Source: Solen grandis
Taxonomy: Eukaryota; Mollusca; Bivalvia; Adapedonta; Solenidae
Direction: 5' to 3'
Assembly: GCA_021229015.1 (NCBI GenBank)
Contig: CM037792.1
Location: forward strand, 44,335,880 to 44,399,879
DNA: 64,000 nucleotides
Shown: positions 37,224 to 48,018 of the stretch, one piece after another
Layout of the letters: each line of letters starts with the position of its first letter
Position numbering within the stretch: the stretch's first letter is position 1
The notes under the pieces: generated by a model
Databases searched by the model: none
Seen by the model: the letters and a program-made list of their open reading frames with translations, nothing else
Told to the model about the DNA's origin: nothing
Position numbers and translations under genes: made by a program

Positions 37224-40200
37224 TTATTTTTCCTCTGCTGCGGGCATCCCAGATACTGAGGTAGGCAGCAGGCGGCTAGACCTTCTGACACAATTTCTCC
37301 ATGCCATTCGGTTCGCAGGATTGGCATCTACGAGGTTGAGGGTTTTCAGATCATCCTGTACGCACTGGGACCACGTCTTCCTTGGTCTCCCACGCTTTCC
37401 TTGGCCAGGGATCCTTAAGCTGGTAACGGTGTTGATGCAAGCTGAGGAGCGCATTACATGGCCATACCATCGAAGACGTCTGGATCGAAGGGCCTCACTC
37501 ACCATCTGTAACCCTAACTTGCCACAAAGCAATTCAGTGGGAGTCTCATCATGTGGTTTGGTAGCACAAATCCAACGAATCATCGCTCTGTCATTTCTGC
37601 GGAGCCTCTGTAGATCTGCAGCATTTGGGGCCCAGGTTTCACTACCATGCAATAAAGTGGAGCGTATGCACGTGTTGAGGATTTTTCCCCTTGTTGCCAG
37701 GGAGACATGCTTGGAGGTCAGGATTGGCAAGAGTTTCTTGAACTTGCCCCAGGCAGTACAACATCTGGTTGCAATGGCAAGTGAGCATCCCCCACCAGCA
37801 CTCAACATATCTCCAAGATAGCAGAAACTGTCCTCAACATCTAGCACCGCACCCTCCACCTCGACTTCAGTGATTGGTCTGCCATCAATAGGTCTTGCCA
37901 TGCCGCAACATCTTGGACAGGTGTAGTCAGGATTGGCAACAAGTTTACCACTGATATTGCTACACTTCTTGTGTACCCAAAGTCTGCATTCTGAGCACTG
38001 AATGGAATTGCTACCAACCCCACCCCTACAGACTGCGCAGGGGTAAGTGCTGGAGTCACGAAGAAGGTCAAGTCCAGGTCCAGTCACCATAATCTTGGTT
38101 TTCTTCATGTTGACTCTTAGCCCTTTCTTTTCCATGCCAGTCTTCCATGCCTTCAGCTTTGAGATACAATCGTCCAAGGAGTCAGATGCTAAGGCAAGGT
38201 CATCAGCGTAAAGCAGTTCCCAAGGGACACCAGTCCGAAACTCTCTTGACAGAGCCTCCAGTACTATGATGAAGAGCAGAGGACTGAGGACAGAGCCCTG
38301 GTGTACACCAACTTCCACACCAAATTCCTCACTGTACTGTCCATCAACACGTACGCGGCTTCTGGCATTCAAATACATGGCTTGAATGATTCGGACGACC
38401 CACTCCTCCACGCCAAGATTTCTCAAGGCCCACCAGAGTACTTTCCAAGGAACACGGTCAAAGGCTTTCTCCAGGTCCACAAAGGCAATATACAGTGGCT
38501 TGTTTGCGGCAAAGTGCTTCTCTTGCAATTGTCTCAAGATGAAGATAGCATCAGTTGTGCCTCGACCAGGGACAAAGCCAAACTGCATATCATCTATGCT
38601 CACCATCCGGCGGATATAGGTGTCTAGAACATGCTCCATCAGCTTCATGGTTTGATCTGTAAGCTTGAGCCCACGGTAACTGCCACGGTCAAGGGCATCA
38701 CCTTTACCTTTGTAGAGATTCAGGATGTAACTCTCTTCCCAGTCTCTGGGTATCACACCATCGCTGAAAACTTTCTCTGCTAAATGCCTTAATGATTCTA
38801 TGCCCTCCTCGCCTGCTGCTTTCATCATCTCGGCAATGATACCAGATGGACCAGCAGCTTTGCCGCATTTCATCTTGCTGAGTGCTTTGCGGATAAGGTC
38901 CAGCGTTACAGGCGGTGGGGGCCCTTCCACCGGAGCAACCTCAGGAAGCAGATCATTTGGCCACTCAAACTCAACATTTAGCAGTCTAGCATAGTGTTCC
39001 ACCCAGGCCTTCATTTTCTCATCATCACTGAGGGATAACTCGCCAGCATCGTTCCTGACACATTTCTCACCTATGACGTCCTGGCAAGCCCTGTCCATCT
39101 GTTTGGCAATCTTAAATATTGAACCGTCATAGTATGATATGTTGGCGAACTTCTCCTTCTCAGCTTCGGACTTAGCTTTCCAGACATCTCTCTTTGCCTG
39201 TCGCTTAGCCTCGTTGTAGGCTTCCTTTGCAACCTTGGCTTCACTCACTTTGCCTTGCCTGACGAGGCTCTTGTATGCCTTGAAGCGAGCACGTTTCAAT
39301 TTGATGACATCATCGATCTTGTTGTCCCACCACCAGGTCTCCCGTCTCCATTGGTGGTTTGTAGAAGTCCCACATACCTCAGTGGCTGTATCCAGCAGTG
39401 TAGTTTTCAGGTGGGACCACATATCTTCCACATTGATGCCAGATTCACTTGTAGATTCAGTAGATATCTTTTCCTTGAAGGTGGCATTAAATGAATCCAC
39501 AATGGCAGCATCCCTAAGCTTCCAGGTGCGGATACGCGGAGAGAACTTGCGCTTCTTTACTTTAAGCAAGCTGACTTTAAAGTCACACACAACAAGGTGA
39601 TGCTGCTGAGCGCATTCTTCAATAGGGATGACCTTCACGTCATTGACTGCTCTACTGAAGCTCCTACGATAAAGTATATAGTCAATCTGGGTCTTGTGGA
39701 TGCCGGAACAGTAAGTTATAAGATGGGAAGATCTCTTGATGAAACGGGTATTGCCAACAACAAGATCGTTGGCCACGGCGAACTCCAACACTCGCTCACC
39801 TTCGGGGTTGCGTGACCCAAAACCACTGCCACCATGTGCCTCCTCGAAACCACAGCTTTCAGCCCCTACATGCCCAATCCAGTCACCAAGAGTAAAAAGT
39901 ACCTCCGATGCAGGGGTCCTGGAGACTGTACTTTGGAGTTGGTCGTAGAAACGTTCCTTCTCAGCATCAGACAGCCCAACCTGAGGGGCATACAACGAAA
40001 GAAAGGTGAAGACAACCTTGCCTAAGACGAGTCTGATCTGAATGCACCTGTCCGAGATACGCTGGACATCAAAAACTTTCTCCAACCACTTTTCGGCCAA
40101 CAAGAATCCCACGCCACCTAGTCCCTTGCTATTGGCACTCCAGAAGAACTTGTATGTAGAGTCCTTTCCCTTGATCAGGCGTGATTGGTTCGCAGCAAGG

Positions 40201-40463
40201 CTGCCGGCCCATCTGTGTTCCTGGATTGCACAGAGGTCTACTCTCCTCCTAGTGAGGGTTTCCACAACTTCGGCGCTTCGCCTCTTCAGGGAGCCAATGT
40301 TCCAAGTGGCAGCCCTGAACTTGGTCGGATGCTTGCTGGATTTGCTGCAATAGCCGGACCCTGCCTCCCGCACCCGAGAGTCAGCCAAGCCCGAGACACT
40401 ACCAGCCTGCCGAGAACGCTGGCTGGCACTGCCTGTCTTTGTATCATTTAGTCTTCTAGCCAT
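37224..40463 (-). CDS. LINE polyprotein: AP-like endonuclease, reverse transcriptase, PHD-type zinc finger
   Basis: 1079 residues, uninterrupted. Residues about 50-300 are an endonuclease/exonuclease/phosphatase domain (TWNIGSL 53-59, QEHRW 81-85, LGDWIGHVG 192-200, QIDYIL 259-264, HHLVVCDF 288-295). Residues about 525-800 are a reverse transcriptase with FVDLEKAFD at 661-669, HQGSVLSPLLF at 721-731 and the catalytic YADD at 752-755. Directly after the RT lies a C4HC3 finger: C809, C812, C823, C826, H831, C834, C849, C852, the spacing of a PHD finger. The C-terminal part has RLRWYGHVMR and GKRGRPRKTW, usual for such LINEs. The product would nick target DNA and prime reverse transcription. The canonical Asn of GDxN is Ile196, which may impair the nuclease. 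Database names for relatives often read craniofacial development protein 2-like, a misannotation of LINEs. Confidence 0.93.
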   Translation of the reverse strand: MARRLNDTKTGSASQRSRQAGSVSGLADSRVREAGSGYCSKSSKHPTKFRAATWNIGSLKRRSAEVVETLTRRRVDLCAIQEHRWAGSLAANQSRLIKGKDSTYKFFWSANSKGLGGVGFLLAEKWLEKVFDVQRISDRCIQIRLVLGKVVFTFLSLYAPQVGLSDAEKERFYDQLQSTVSRTPASEVLFTLGDWIGHVGAESCGFEEAHGGSGFGSRNPEGERVLEFAVANDLVVGNTRFIKRSSHLITYCSGIHKTQIDYILYRRSFSRAVNDVKVIPIEECAQQHHLVVCDFKVSLLKVKKRKFSPRIRTWKLRDAAIVDSFNATFKEKISTESTSESGINVEDMWSHLKTTLLDTATEVCGTSTNHQWRRETWWWDNKIDDVIKLKRARFKAYKSLVRQGKVSEAKVAKEAYNEAKRQAKRDVWKAKSEAEKEKFANISYYDGSIFKIAKQMDRACQDVIGEKCVRNDAGELSLSDDEKMKAWVEHYARLLNVEFEWPNDLLPEVAPVEGPPPPVTLDLIRKALSKMKCGKAAGPSGIIAEMMKAAGEEGIESLRHLAEKVFSDGVIPRDWEESYILNLYKGKGDALDRGSYRGLKLTDQTMKLMEHVLDTYIRRMVSIDDMQFGFVPGRGTTDAIFILRQLQEKHFAANKPLYIAFVDLEKAFDRVPWKVLWWALRNLGVEEWVVRIIQAMYLNARSRVRVDGQYSEEFGVEVGVHQGSVLSPLLFIIVLEALSREFRTGVPWELLYADDLALASDSLDDCISKLKAWKTGMEKKGLRVNMKKTKIMVTGPGLDLLRDSSTYPCAVCRGGVGSNSIQCSECRLWVHKKCSNISGKLVANPDYTCPRCCGMARPIDGRPITEVEVEGAVLDVEDSFCYLGDMLSAGGGCSLAIATRCCTAWGKFKKLLPILTSKHVSLATRGKILNTCIRSTLLHGSETWAPNAADLQRLRRNDRAMIRWICATKPHDETPTELLCGKLGLQMVSEALRSRRLRWYGHVMRSSACINTVTSLRIPGQGKRGRPRKTWSQCVQDDLKTLNLVDANPANRMAWRNCVRRSSRLLPTSVSGMPAAEEK

Positions 40464-41118
40464 ATTGACGTTGACGAAAAGGTTTCACAGGACCGCCTGT
40501 CCTAGCTGTCATCCCAACTATGTTTTATGGTCATAGAAACCACCGTTCCCGACATCGGGGCAAGTAAGTGTCATACCGTTGTCCCAAGAGGATCCTCCGC
40601 CATAACACAACTACAACACCAGACCATCAGTCTATTCATGACTGCTGTGTAGCTCTACCACCCAGGTTGTGGTAGTCCAGTATATTACTGGAGACTGGGC
40701 TATTTTATATCAGAGTAGCCTTCTCCTAGCCTTTGTCACAAGGACTTTACCCACAAGGCAGCGGGTGGTTAACTAGTGAGTGCCAGGGCATGTCCACACG
40801 CCGATGGGCCTGCACACTGCACCTTAGGGGGTCAACCTACTCCCAGATCCCTCACAATCTAGCCTGGGGCCGCAAGGTGCCCAGTTACCATGGTGTGCCT
40901 TGAGGGGGCATTGTGAGAGTCTTGACCTAGCAGAGGCTATATACCACCAGGAAGGGCTTACGCACTCGGCCTTCTTTTCACTCCAAAAGAGCTAGATGGC
41001 GGCTGCAGCTGAAAGCAAGAGGACAAAGCGACTACCCCACTACAGCACTAGACGCATACCAAGCCCTGTGCAGAGCACTCTGTACAGAGTAGAGTACCAC
41101 ACACCACACCACAAGCAA

Positions 41119-42950
41119 AATAAATATAATTAACTAACTCCAAAATGATAATTAGTTTGAAAGACAAAATGTCATTGTGATAATTTTGTAAAATAAAATC
41201 TTGTGAACATTAATAAGAATTACTAATTAAACTTTATTTCTGAACATAAAGAGCGGTTCAAATGGCAGTTGCAGGTATGAACACAAAATCAATATTTAAA
41301 ATATTCAATATTCATTATTTATGTTAGAAAGCGCTATGTTTCAGTATCTTATTTCTATTTCTAATATAATACTTTATACATTGAAGGATAATACTAGTTT
41401 AGGGGTATTCCGGTAGTATTTCTGCAATGCGGATACGTTTGTAATGGTTTCATGTATTCCTATACTTTTAAAGGCATTTTTGAATATATATATGTATAGT
41501 GCTTTCTGATTGTGATAATTGTCAGTTTCGTTTTCTTCTTCTTCTACGTGTGTGTGATAAATTTATCGTACCGAAAACTAGCCAATATCAATAATACATG
41601 GTCGTCCGATCCTAGGGAGGGTTCCGCAGACTAGCAATTTCTCTTACAGGAATACCGCAGTCGTCAGTTCTGTTTCATCGATAATATCAGAGACGTAAAT
41701 ACTTTAATATAGCTTTTGATAATGTCAACATACTAAATAACAAACAAACACAACAATTTTGAGCAATTTTATAAATTCATTCAGGGATATATTGGCCGAT
41801 AGAGGATTCGGCAGACGAGAAATTTCGGTTAATACGGAAATCTCGAATTGGCCCATTTAAAAAGAAATAAGATAAAAAAAAAATAAAACACTTCATAAAC
41901 AAAATAAAGCATAAAGCCATTGATACCTCATAATATAGCAATCTAACACTAATTAAGCCCTACAGTATATGGCTATCCCAATTATCTAGGGTATTCCGGT
42001 TTTTCGGAAGTATTTTGGTATTTCGGTAAGTCGTGTGACCGTGTGTAAAAATGTTTCAGTTATACATATGTGTCATCACTATCAGCTGTCATTAAGTTTT
42101 TAACGAAAAAGTGATTGCCAATAGCAATGGTTGTAAGGTCAGCAGTTTTCCAGAATAATGTTGCAAACTTTTTTCGACTGTGGATGACACTCAGAAGAAA
42201 AAAAATCAGAACAGTATTTCAGACGAAATAAAGACTCTATTAATGTTACATTGTACAATTATAACAATATGAATTCATTTTAGTGGAATTATGATACCTA
42301 TTAAACAGATACAGAATGTTTTGTTTATTTTGAGAATATCCCGAAAACTTGTTACATGTAGTAACTTCTTGTGTTGACCTATATTTGAATGAATTCTGCT
42401 CTGGTTTAATTGATATGATTTTAAGATCGCAAATGCATACAGGGAATGACAAAAATAATTACTGCATCAGTTAATTCGAATTAAATGAATGGTTAATTAT
42501 ATTTGATATTCAAATATAGATCAATCACATTAGTACCAAGAAAACTTGTCAGATCATCATACTTAAACTTCAATTGACATAGTTTGATGACCAAAATCAT
42601 CATATGCCACCACCATATGCAACTGCTGTCTAGCAGGCACCGTACTATTCTGTTCAATATACCATTTGTATTTTTCTCATCTTTATTTTCTCGCTCTAAC
42701 AATAATGCTTAGTAAGTAAAACGCACATAAGAGGTGCTTAGTTACCCCACCCACTGCATTTAAAACCTAAACAAATCCTCCCACTGTCAAAGTTTGATTG
42801 AAATAAGATTTTTATTAAACTTAAAAACGTGTGTACAAACTGAATAATCAAGAATAATTTTTTTCACATTTAAAACCATAAATTAAATCATAAAAAGTTG
42901 ATATTACTTCAATGTCGAAATTAATCTCTTGAGGTTGGGGACTTTTCCCT
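41119..42950. other. AT-rich intergenic sequence, no feature recognised
   Basis: No exon, long ORF or clear repeat. Short segments near 41590-41660 and 41790-41850 (TTCCGCAGACTAGCAATTTC; GATTCGGCAGACGAGAAATTTC) look like related copies of a small motif and 41985-42030 repeats GGTATTTCGG-type words. Confidence 0.3.
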
Positions 42951-42954
42951 TCCT

Positions 42955-43165
42955 CGTCCGCCATTTTGAATTTTGTTTAAATTGAATTATTAAACGAAAA
43001 TTGTTTATCAAATATATAATAAAAACATATTCCTCTTAAGAAATAATGATTCAAGATGTATTTTTCTCAATTTAAGAAAAATTATGTTTTGTTTTGATGA
43101 GAATTAGTCCTAAAACTTAAAATAATTTCGTATAAATATCATATGTATCCAACCGGAAATACTTG
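42955..43165 (+). promoter_or_regulatory. candidate TATA-less promoter of the NME8/NME9-like gene
   Basis: CCGCCATTTTGA at 42958-42969 matches the YY1-type element, and ACCGGAAAT at 43152-43160 matches an ETS site. Both are common in TATA-less promoters of broadly or cilia-expressed genes. They sit just ahead of a possible first exon with a good donor at 43254. This is inference from motif content and position only. Confidence 0.35.
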
Positions 43166-43254
43166 TTACTGTCCTCGGTAGCGACTGTAAACAGTTTCTA
43201 GCAAGTGCGCGTTCTGCAGAAGAGGAAAGGCATTTCATATTTGAAGCAAGGAAG
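43165..43254 (+). other. possible non-coding first exon of the NME8/NME9-like gene
   Basis: The segment is somewhat richer in G and C than its surroundings and ends with GCAAGGAAG|GTATGT, a near-consensus donor. It has no long frame. The first coding exon starts 18 bases after a splice acceptor at 51625, so an upstream 5' UTR exon must exist; this is the best candidate I see. The 5' boundary is a guess. Confidence 0.35.
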
Positions 43255-43609
43255 GTATGTATAAAGACTCAAATCAAAAGAATTCACTGAAGATCTTATT
43301 CAATAAATCCACAGAAGTTGGTTCATTGCATTAATTTCGCAGGAAATTTGATTTTATTCAATTTCAGCCTAAGATATGCTAAAGCATGGAAGGCATGTAA
43401 CTAACGCTGTATCTCAATCTTACTTTATTTATTCTTCAAAGGAATATGTGATTATTTCATAAATACTTTTACTTTCTATATGAATAAATCATTTTATATT
43501 TATAGCAATGATGCATTTCAACAACATTCTTTTTGTAGAAGTTAAGAATTAACCATTTGTTTTTATTAATGGCTTGTAACACTTCTCAATAATCGGTGAG
43601 AGATTTGTG

Positions 43610-43700
43610 TAAGCTGTTCGGTATAGCTCAGTTGGTAGAGGCTAGAGCAATTGTCCTGAGAACAATTGGTACTGGGTTTAACCCCAGGTCTGCCTGCATA
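43610..43700 (+). mobile_element. tRNA-derived SINE head
   Basis: A-box-like TAGCTCAGTTGGTAGAG at 43624-43640 and B-box-like GGGTTTAACCCC at 43674-43685, about 50 bases apart, are the internal Pol III promoter of a tRNA-type SINE. The acceptor and anticodon stems do not pair well, so a functional tRNA is unlikely. The preceding GGTGAGAGATTTGTGTAAGC recurs at 44046 ahead of a more diverged copy. Confidence 0.6.
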
Positions 43701-44045
43701 TTTTTCATATCTGGTTACATTTGACGCCATCCTACAGAGAACAATTTGCTACGTTCCCAACATAAGTGTAAGCGTAATGGTTTAGTCGGAATACTGCAAG
43801 AAATTTACATTTTTTCTTACCATTTACGGATACATATTACTTTTTGTTTATTTCAATTCAAATCGTAGCTTCCTGTTTACAAAATGGTGTCACTTATTCT
43901 AAGGTGGCGATCGGCAAAGTCTTTCCTAACAAAATGACAATACCGCAATATCAGAGAACCCGCGATACCGCTGGAAACCACCCTATTGTAAGTGCAGGGA
44001 TGAATTATAAATTGGCAGGAGAACAGCCTATAAGTAAGCCTTATT

Positions 44046-44175
44046 GGTGAGAGATTCGTGTAAGCAGTCCTAGCTAGTAGGTGTTGCCTGTAAACAAGGG
44101 TCCGGTCAGCTATATTCCTAATGCAAGTGTTTTATTGCTGCATATTTTTTCACCTAGTTACAGTATGAAGACATT
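44046..44175 (+). mobile_element. diverged second copy of the SINE at 43.6 kb
   Basis: GGTGAGAGATTCGTGTAAGC matches the leader of the copy at 43595, and TGCATATTTTTTCACCTAGTTAC resembles the segment after its B box (TGCATATTTTTCATATCTGGTTAC). The tRNA-like part between them is strongly altered. Confidence 0.45.
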
Positions 44176-44214
44176 ATTCAATACCCAGAGAAATCAGCTA
44201 CTGTAAGATACACC

Positions 44215-44310
44215 TTAACTCTTTACCTCATGAATATTCCTTTACAGTTGACTTGATGAATAATTTACTTATAATCTTTAAATGGTATTAAAAAAAAACA
44301 ATGTTCACAT
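44215..44310. mobile_element. MITE family B, 5' fragment
   Basis: Starts TTAACTCTTTACCTCATGAA like the other family B copies, with ACTTGATGAATAATTTACTT and AATGGTAT in order, but lacks the palindrome and right end. Confidence 0.55.
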
Positions 44311-44315
44311 TTGGG

Positions 44316-46549
44316 ATTGTTAAGTTTCCTGAATGCAATGCTGGTCTGCTTGGAAATGTTTCTCATCTAGTTAAATGTTTCCTGTTACCCACATTAATTA
44401 ATGGATTCAAAGGTATAGCAGCCCATTAAAGCAGCTAGCTTGTTCCCAAATGATTGGTAGAAATTAAAAAAATTAAGTTTCTACTCTCCCTCGCTACTGT
44501 TGCTGAAATTTCTGTCTCCTGACAAATAAACTTGGCAAGTGTAACCTGAAATCTTTGACAAGAGCATGCTAGGTCATAAATATTGCTCAATAAATTCTTT
44601 CTCAAAATTTTAAGAGATCTTTTTTATAAATTCTTTTGCACACTAAATAGAAAATGAGCACTACAGGAAGAAACATATCAAGACACATTGTAAGAAGAGC
44701 TTTAATTAGCAAGGCCTTCTAAGAATACGGGTTTAAACATCTGCTAGGCACTCACCCACAGGTGGTTAAACCAATGTCTTTTGCTACATTGCTCATAACA
44801 TTTTCTATTTAATACATCTTATTTTAAATCAGTATGAAGATTCTGTAACGGATATAGAAATATTTTCTCTCAAATATACAATCAGCATTGCAGCATTCAG
44901 ATTTTTACTACTCATTGCCTTAGAAAGCTGATAAAAAATTCTGTGGCTTTCGAAGAAGGGGGTTGTCCTAAACAGAATGCATGTATTCTCTTCCTATCAA
45001 ACAAAATATTTATACATATTGGCAGACTTTTTACTGATTTGTTTTACCAAAATTTTATGCTTTGTAAAAACCTAAGTGACAAGTTTGACAAGTTGTTAAT
45101 GTTGTTATTTTCTTTTATGTTATTATGCTCAGATCTCAGTAGGAGTCTGACCTACTTGATCTGACAGATGAAAAATAGAGAACAGAGAAGAATCAAACCT
45201 TAGTATATTTATGAATTCACACTGCATCACATTTGCACTCCTTTCATTTTTGCATTCACAAATTACAGTTACACTGATACAGGCTGAAATAGAGAACAAC
45301 AATAATATGTTGTTCGAAGTTGTTCACATTATTTAAAAAAGTCATTTAATGACATCATTTTTAAATTTATTCCCACAGAATTTGTCATGATCATTCCTTG
45401 TACTGATTTTTAATCATTCAATGTATATATTTCTGTTTTCAGGATTTCTTCTTTATTTTACCTGATTAATATAGGTTTCAAAGATGGGAAAAGTAAATAT
45501 GTGTTTCCATTTTGTTTGCATGTTGTTTTATTTCAAAAGCAACAATTCCATTACACTTTGCTTCCTTTGTACACAAATATAATTTATTATTATGAATATT
45601 TATAACCAATATAAATTATATATTTATTTTTTCTTCATTTTCATGAATGTTATCTATTCATACATGTTATAATATAGCCCTGCTTAAAACATTTTGCACT
45701 GATCAGAATTGTTATTTGAGTGTGTTTTTGCCATATCTTTTTGAATATAGATATGTTTGCCTGTTGAAATAGTGTACGTAGTATAAATAGAGTTGTGTAG
45801 CTGTAATAATCAAACTTATAATATCATATTGAAGAAAAGAAGAAAAAAATAGAAACTGAGAAACTAGGGGACATTGTAATTTTTTTTTAATCTAATCCCC
45901 CAAATTATATGGAATATAATGCTTGCCAAAGTCTTTTTCAAGGGACCTGATAACATGCACTCTGTCCGTCAAATATTCCTGTTAACATTGGGAATGGTCT
46001 TCTATCAAAAGACCGTGTATGTCCAACGCCTGATAGGTACATTATGGATAATTCTCACAGAATCTCCCATTGAAATAATTCTTACAGTATCAGGCGGGGA
46101 TATTTTTGAGATTGCATGATTTGAATGGTATCCATTATCAGAATGCTTTTTCAATGGGCTTAAAGTGGCAATGGCTCAGTGCATGCATCCTTAAATGTGT
46201 TGGAATTTACAATAAGAATGCTCTGGTCTTTAATAATTTCAGGAATAATATGTGAAGAAATGTCTCATTTGACACTTGTCTTATAATGTCCAGTGAGAGA
46301 TATAAATCCTACGTTAAATAATGACTGGTTTACATTTTTTAAATGGGATTTTTTTCTCCTTTTTATAATAGAAGATTTCATTGCTTTTTAAAGCAAAAAG
46401 TAAAGAAAAATAAAATAGAGCAAATCATTTATTTATTTTATATTGCAGCCAGGTATTAACTATACTTACAGCCCTCTTTAAGAGACTGCCAAATAGGAAT
46501 AACTTTTAAGATTAGAGTATTATGATTGCAGTAGAGTATTGTCCTGAAT
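44316..46549. other. intergenic or intronic AT-rich sequence, nothing recognised
   Basis: Probably the first intron of the NME8/NME9-like gene. The open frames present (for example 44943-45164 and 45919-46119) have no splice sites of note and no family resemblance. Confidence 0.4.
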
Positions 46550-47034
46550 TTAACCCTTTACCTCATGAATATTCATTTACATTAAATCTATGACATGATG
46601 AATATTGATTTACTGAATTTTAAATGGTATATGTGACAATAGATTTCTCTTTGCCCTACAGACTATGTTTAACCCTTTCCCTCATATAGACTCATTTTGA
46701 CGCACTCAATAGGTACCACATAAAGCCTGATCTGCAGAAAACCACAGTTAAACCTTACCAAATTTAATTATAAAGTCCTCATTTCCAGACCACTGAGGAG
46801 CAGCGAACAACACAAAACCTGATCAGTCTGCGAGTTACTCGCAGGCTGATCTGGTTTTATGTTGTTCGCATAGGTCTTTTCATGGTTTCCTCTATGAGGG
46901 AAAGGGATAGAGTCTGAGCTACAATATTGTATGAGCAACCGATGAAACCCAGATCAGACAGCTCCTTCCTTCCCGATTTGGGTCAGTTCTGTTAGTTAAT
47001 AAAGAAGTTTCATTATATGAGGTAAAAGGTTATA
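46550..47034. mobile_element. MITE family B copy, interrupted by a family A MITE
   Basis: The outer element begins TTAACCCTTTACCTCATGAA and ends ATGAGGTAAAAGGTTATAA. Its inner part (GATCAGACAGCTCC palindrome arm, CTACAATATTGTATGAGCAA) matches the uninterrupted copy at 54199-54436. The continuity breaks after CTACAGACTATG, where the 242-bp family A element at 46669-46910 is inserted, and resumes with GAGTCTGAGCTACAATATTG. Confidence 0.75.
46669..46910. mobile_element. MITE family A, copy 1 (nested)
   Basis: TTAACCCTTTCCCTCATATA at the left and CTATGAGGGAAAGGGATAG at the right form terminal inverted repeats. The centre holds GATCAGTCTGCGAGTTACTCGCAGGCTGATC as a hairpin. The right TTAA is mutated to ATAG. 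TTAA at both ends in sister copies suggests a piggyBac-type target site. Confidence 0.8.
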
Positions 47035-48018
47035 AACAATAGTGTTGACCTTTGGAATACACTAAGCTAATTTATTGTTTATATATAATTTGTTTTGTTT
47101 TCATAACTTAATAATATTATGGTTATCAGAATAAAATTTTACCCCATATTGCTATAGTGACTGTGGATTTTGCATCAAAGCATTTTGTATCATTTTGTCT
47201 TTTCAAATTAAGTACAAAATATTCAAAGTATCTCAAATTTTGAAACTTTATTCTAATATTTAAACTATATAAATAAAAAAAAAACTAACAGCATTTATCC
47301 GAAAAGTTTTTAAACAACCCTTCATAATATTTAAAAAAGGTATATGTATACCAGCTGTAGCTGTCCCTTGGATTATTTTATACATTTTGTGTATCAAAAT
47401 ATGATATTATATTAAATTTTGATATGTATATCTGTTTTTGTCAACCAATCTCTGTTTGAACAAAGTCAGTAGATGTGATCATTTTGCCCACCTATCACGA
47501 TTTGTGTGAAATATATATTAGCTTTTATTGCTAGTTTCAAGCAACTGAATTGTTGAGGTCTTATCTTTTTCAGTATATAGCTTTTTTTCAGCGTAGCAGT
47601 CTAACCTCACTTTTGACTTATTACAAACTTTTAATGATGACACAAGATAAGACCATAAGAATATTTTAATGATTTTCATTGGTAGAAAATGCCTATATTA
47701 GGGAAAAGGTTATGCACTTTTCTTTGTTGATGACAACTTAAGCCGAAATATATGCTTTGTATTCACAAAATAACATTAAGGTATTTGGACTGAATTATTG
47801 TATCATAGCTTTTTATCAAAATACTTCTCTTGATGCATACTGAGACCTGTTTTGGGCTGAATGTTTTAAATATATATCTGCAATATATTATAGCCTGTTT
47901 CACCGTCTCCAAATGACTGAAAGACACTTATAGTGTGTATCATTACAATAATGTACACCTTACATTTTATTACCATTATAAACTCTCTATTACTTATCAA
48001 CATCTATCGCCAAATATT
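47035..48018. other. AT-rich sequence, nothing recognised
   Basis: No exon, RNA gene or repeat boundary could be supported. Confidence 0.4.

Larger units (their letters stand above)
37110..41118 (-). mobile_element. near full-length non-LTR retrotransposon (RTE-like LINE)
   Basis: Minus-strand element with a long ORF (37224-40463), a 5' leader of about 650 bases (40464-41118) that is clearly richer in G and C than its flanks, and a 3' end made of a (TGA)n microsatellite at 37194-37218. The short-tandem-repeat tail and the endonuclease-plus-RT single ORF fit the RTE clade. The exact 5' boundary is set where GC content drops at about 41118. I found no convincing target-site duplication. The intact ORF suggests a recent insertion. 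An inverted repeat at 37114-37133 and 37177-37196 lies just outside or at the very end of the 3' region. Confidence 0.85.

Noticed and set aside
37321..40451. Plus-strand open frames of up to 166 codons opposite the LINE
   Set aside because: They are antisense shadows of a 1079-codon ORF with clear domain motifs on the other strand.
43610..43700. Functional tRNA gene
   Set aside because: A and B boxes are present, but acceptor and anticodon stems do not pair properly and a related diverged copy lies nearby, so a SINE is more likely.
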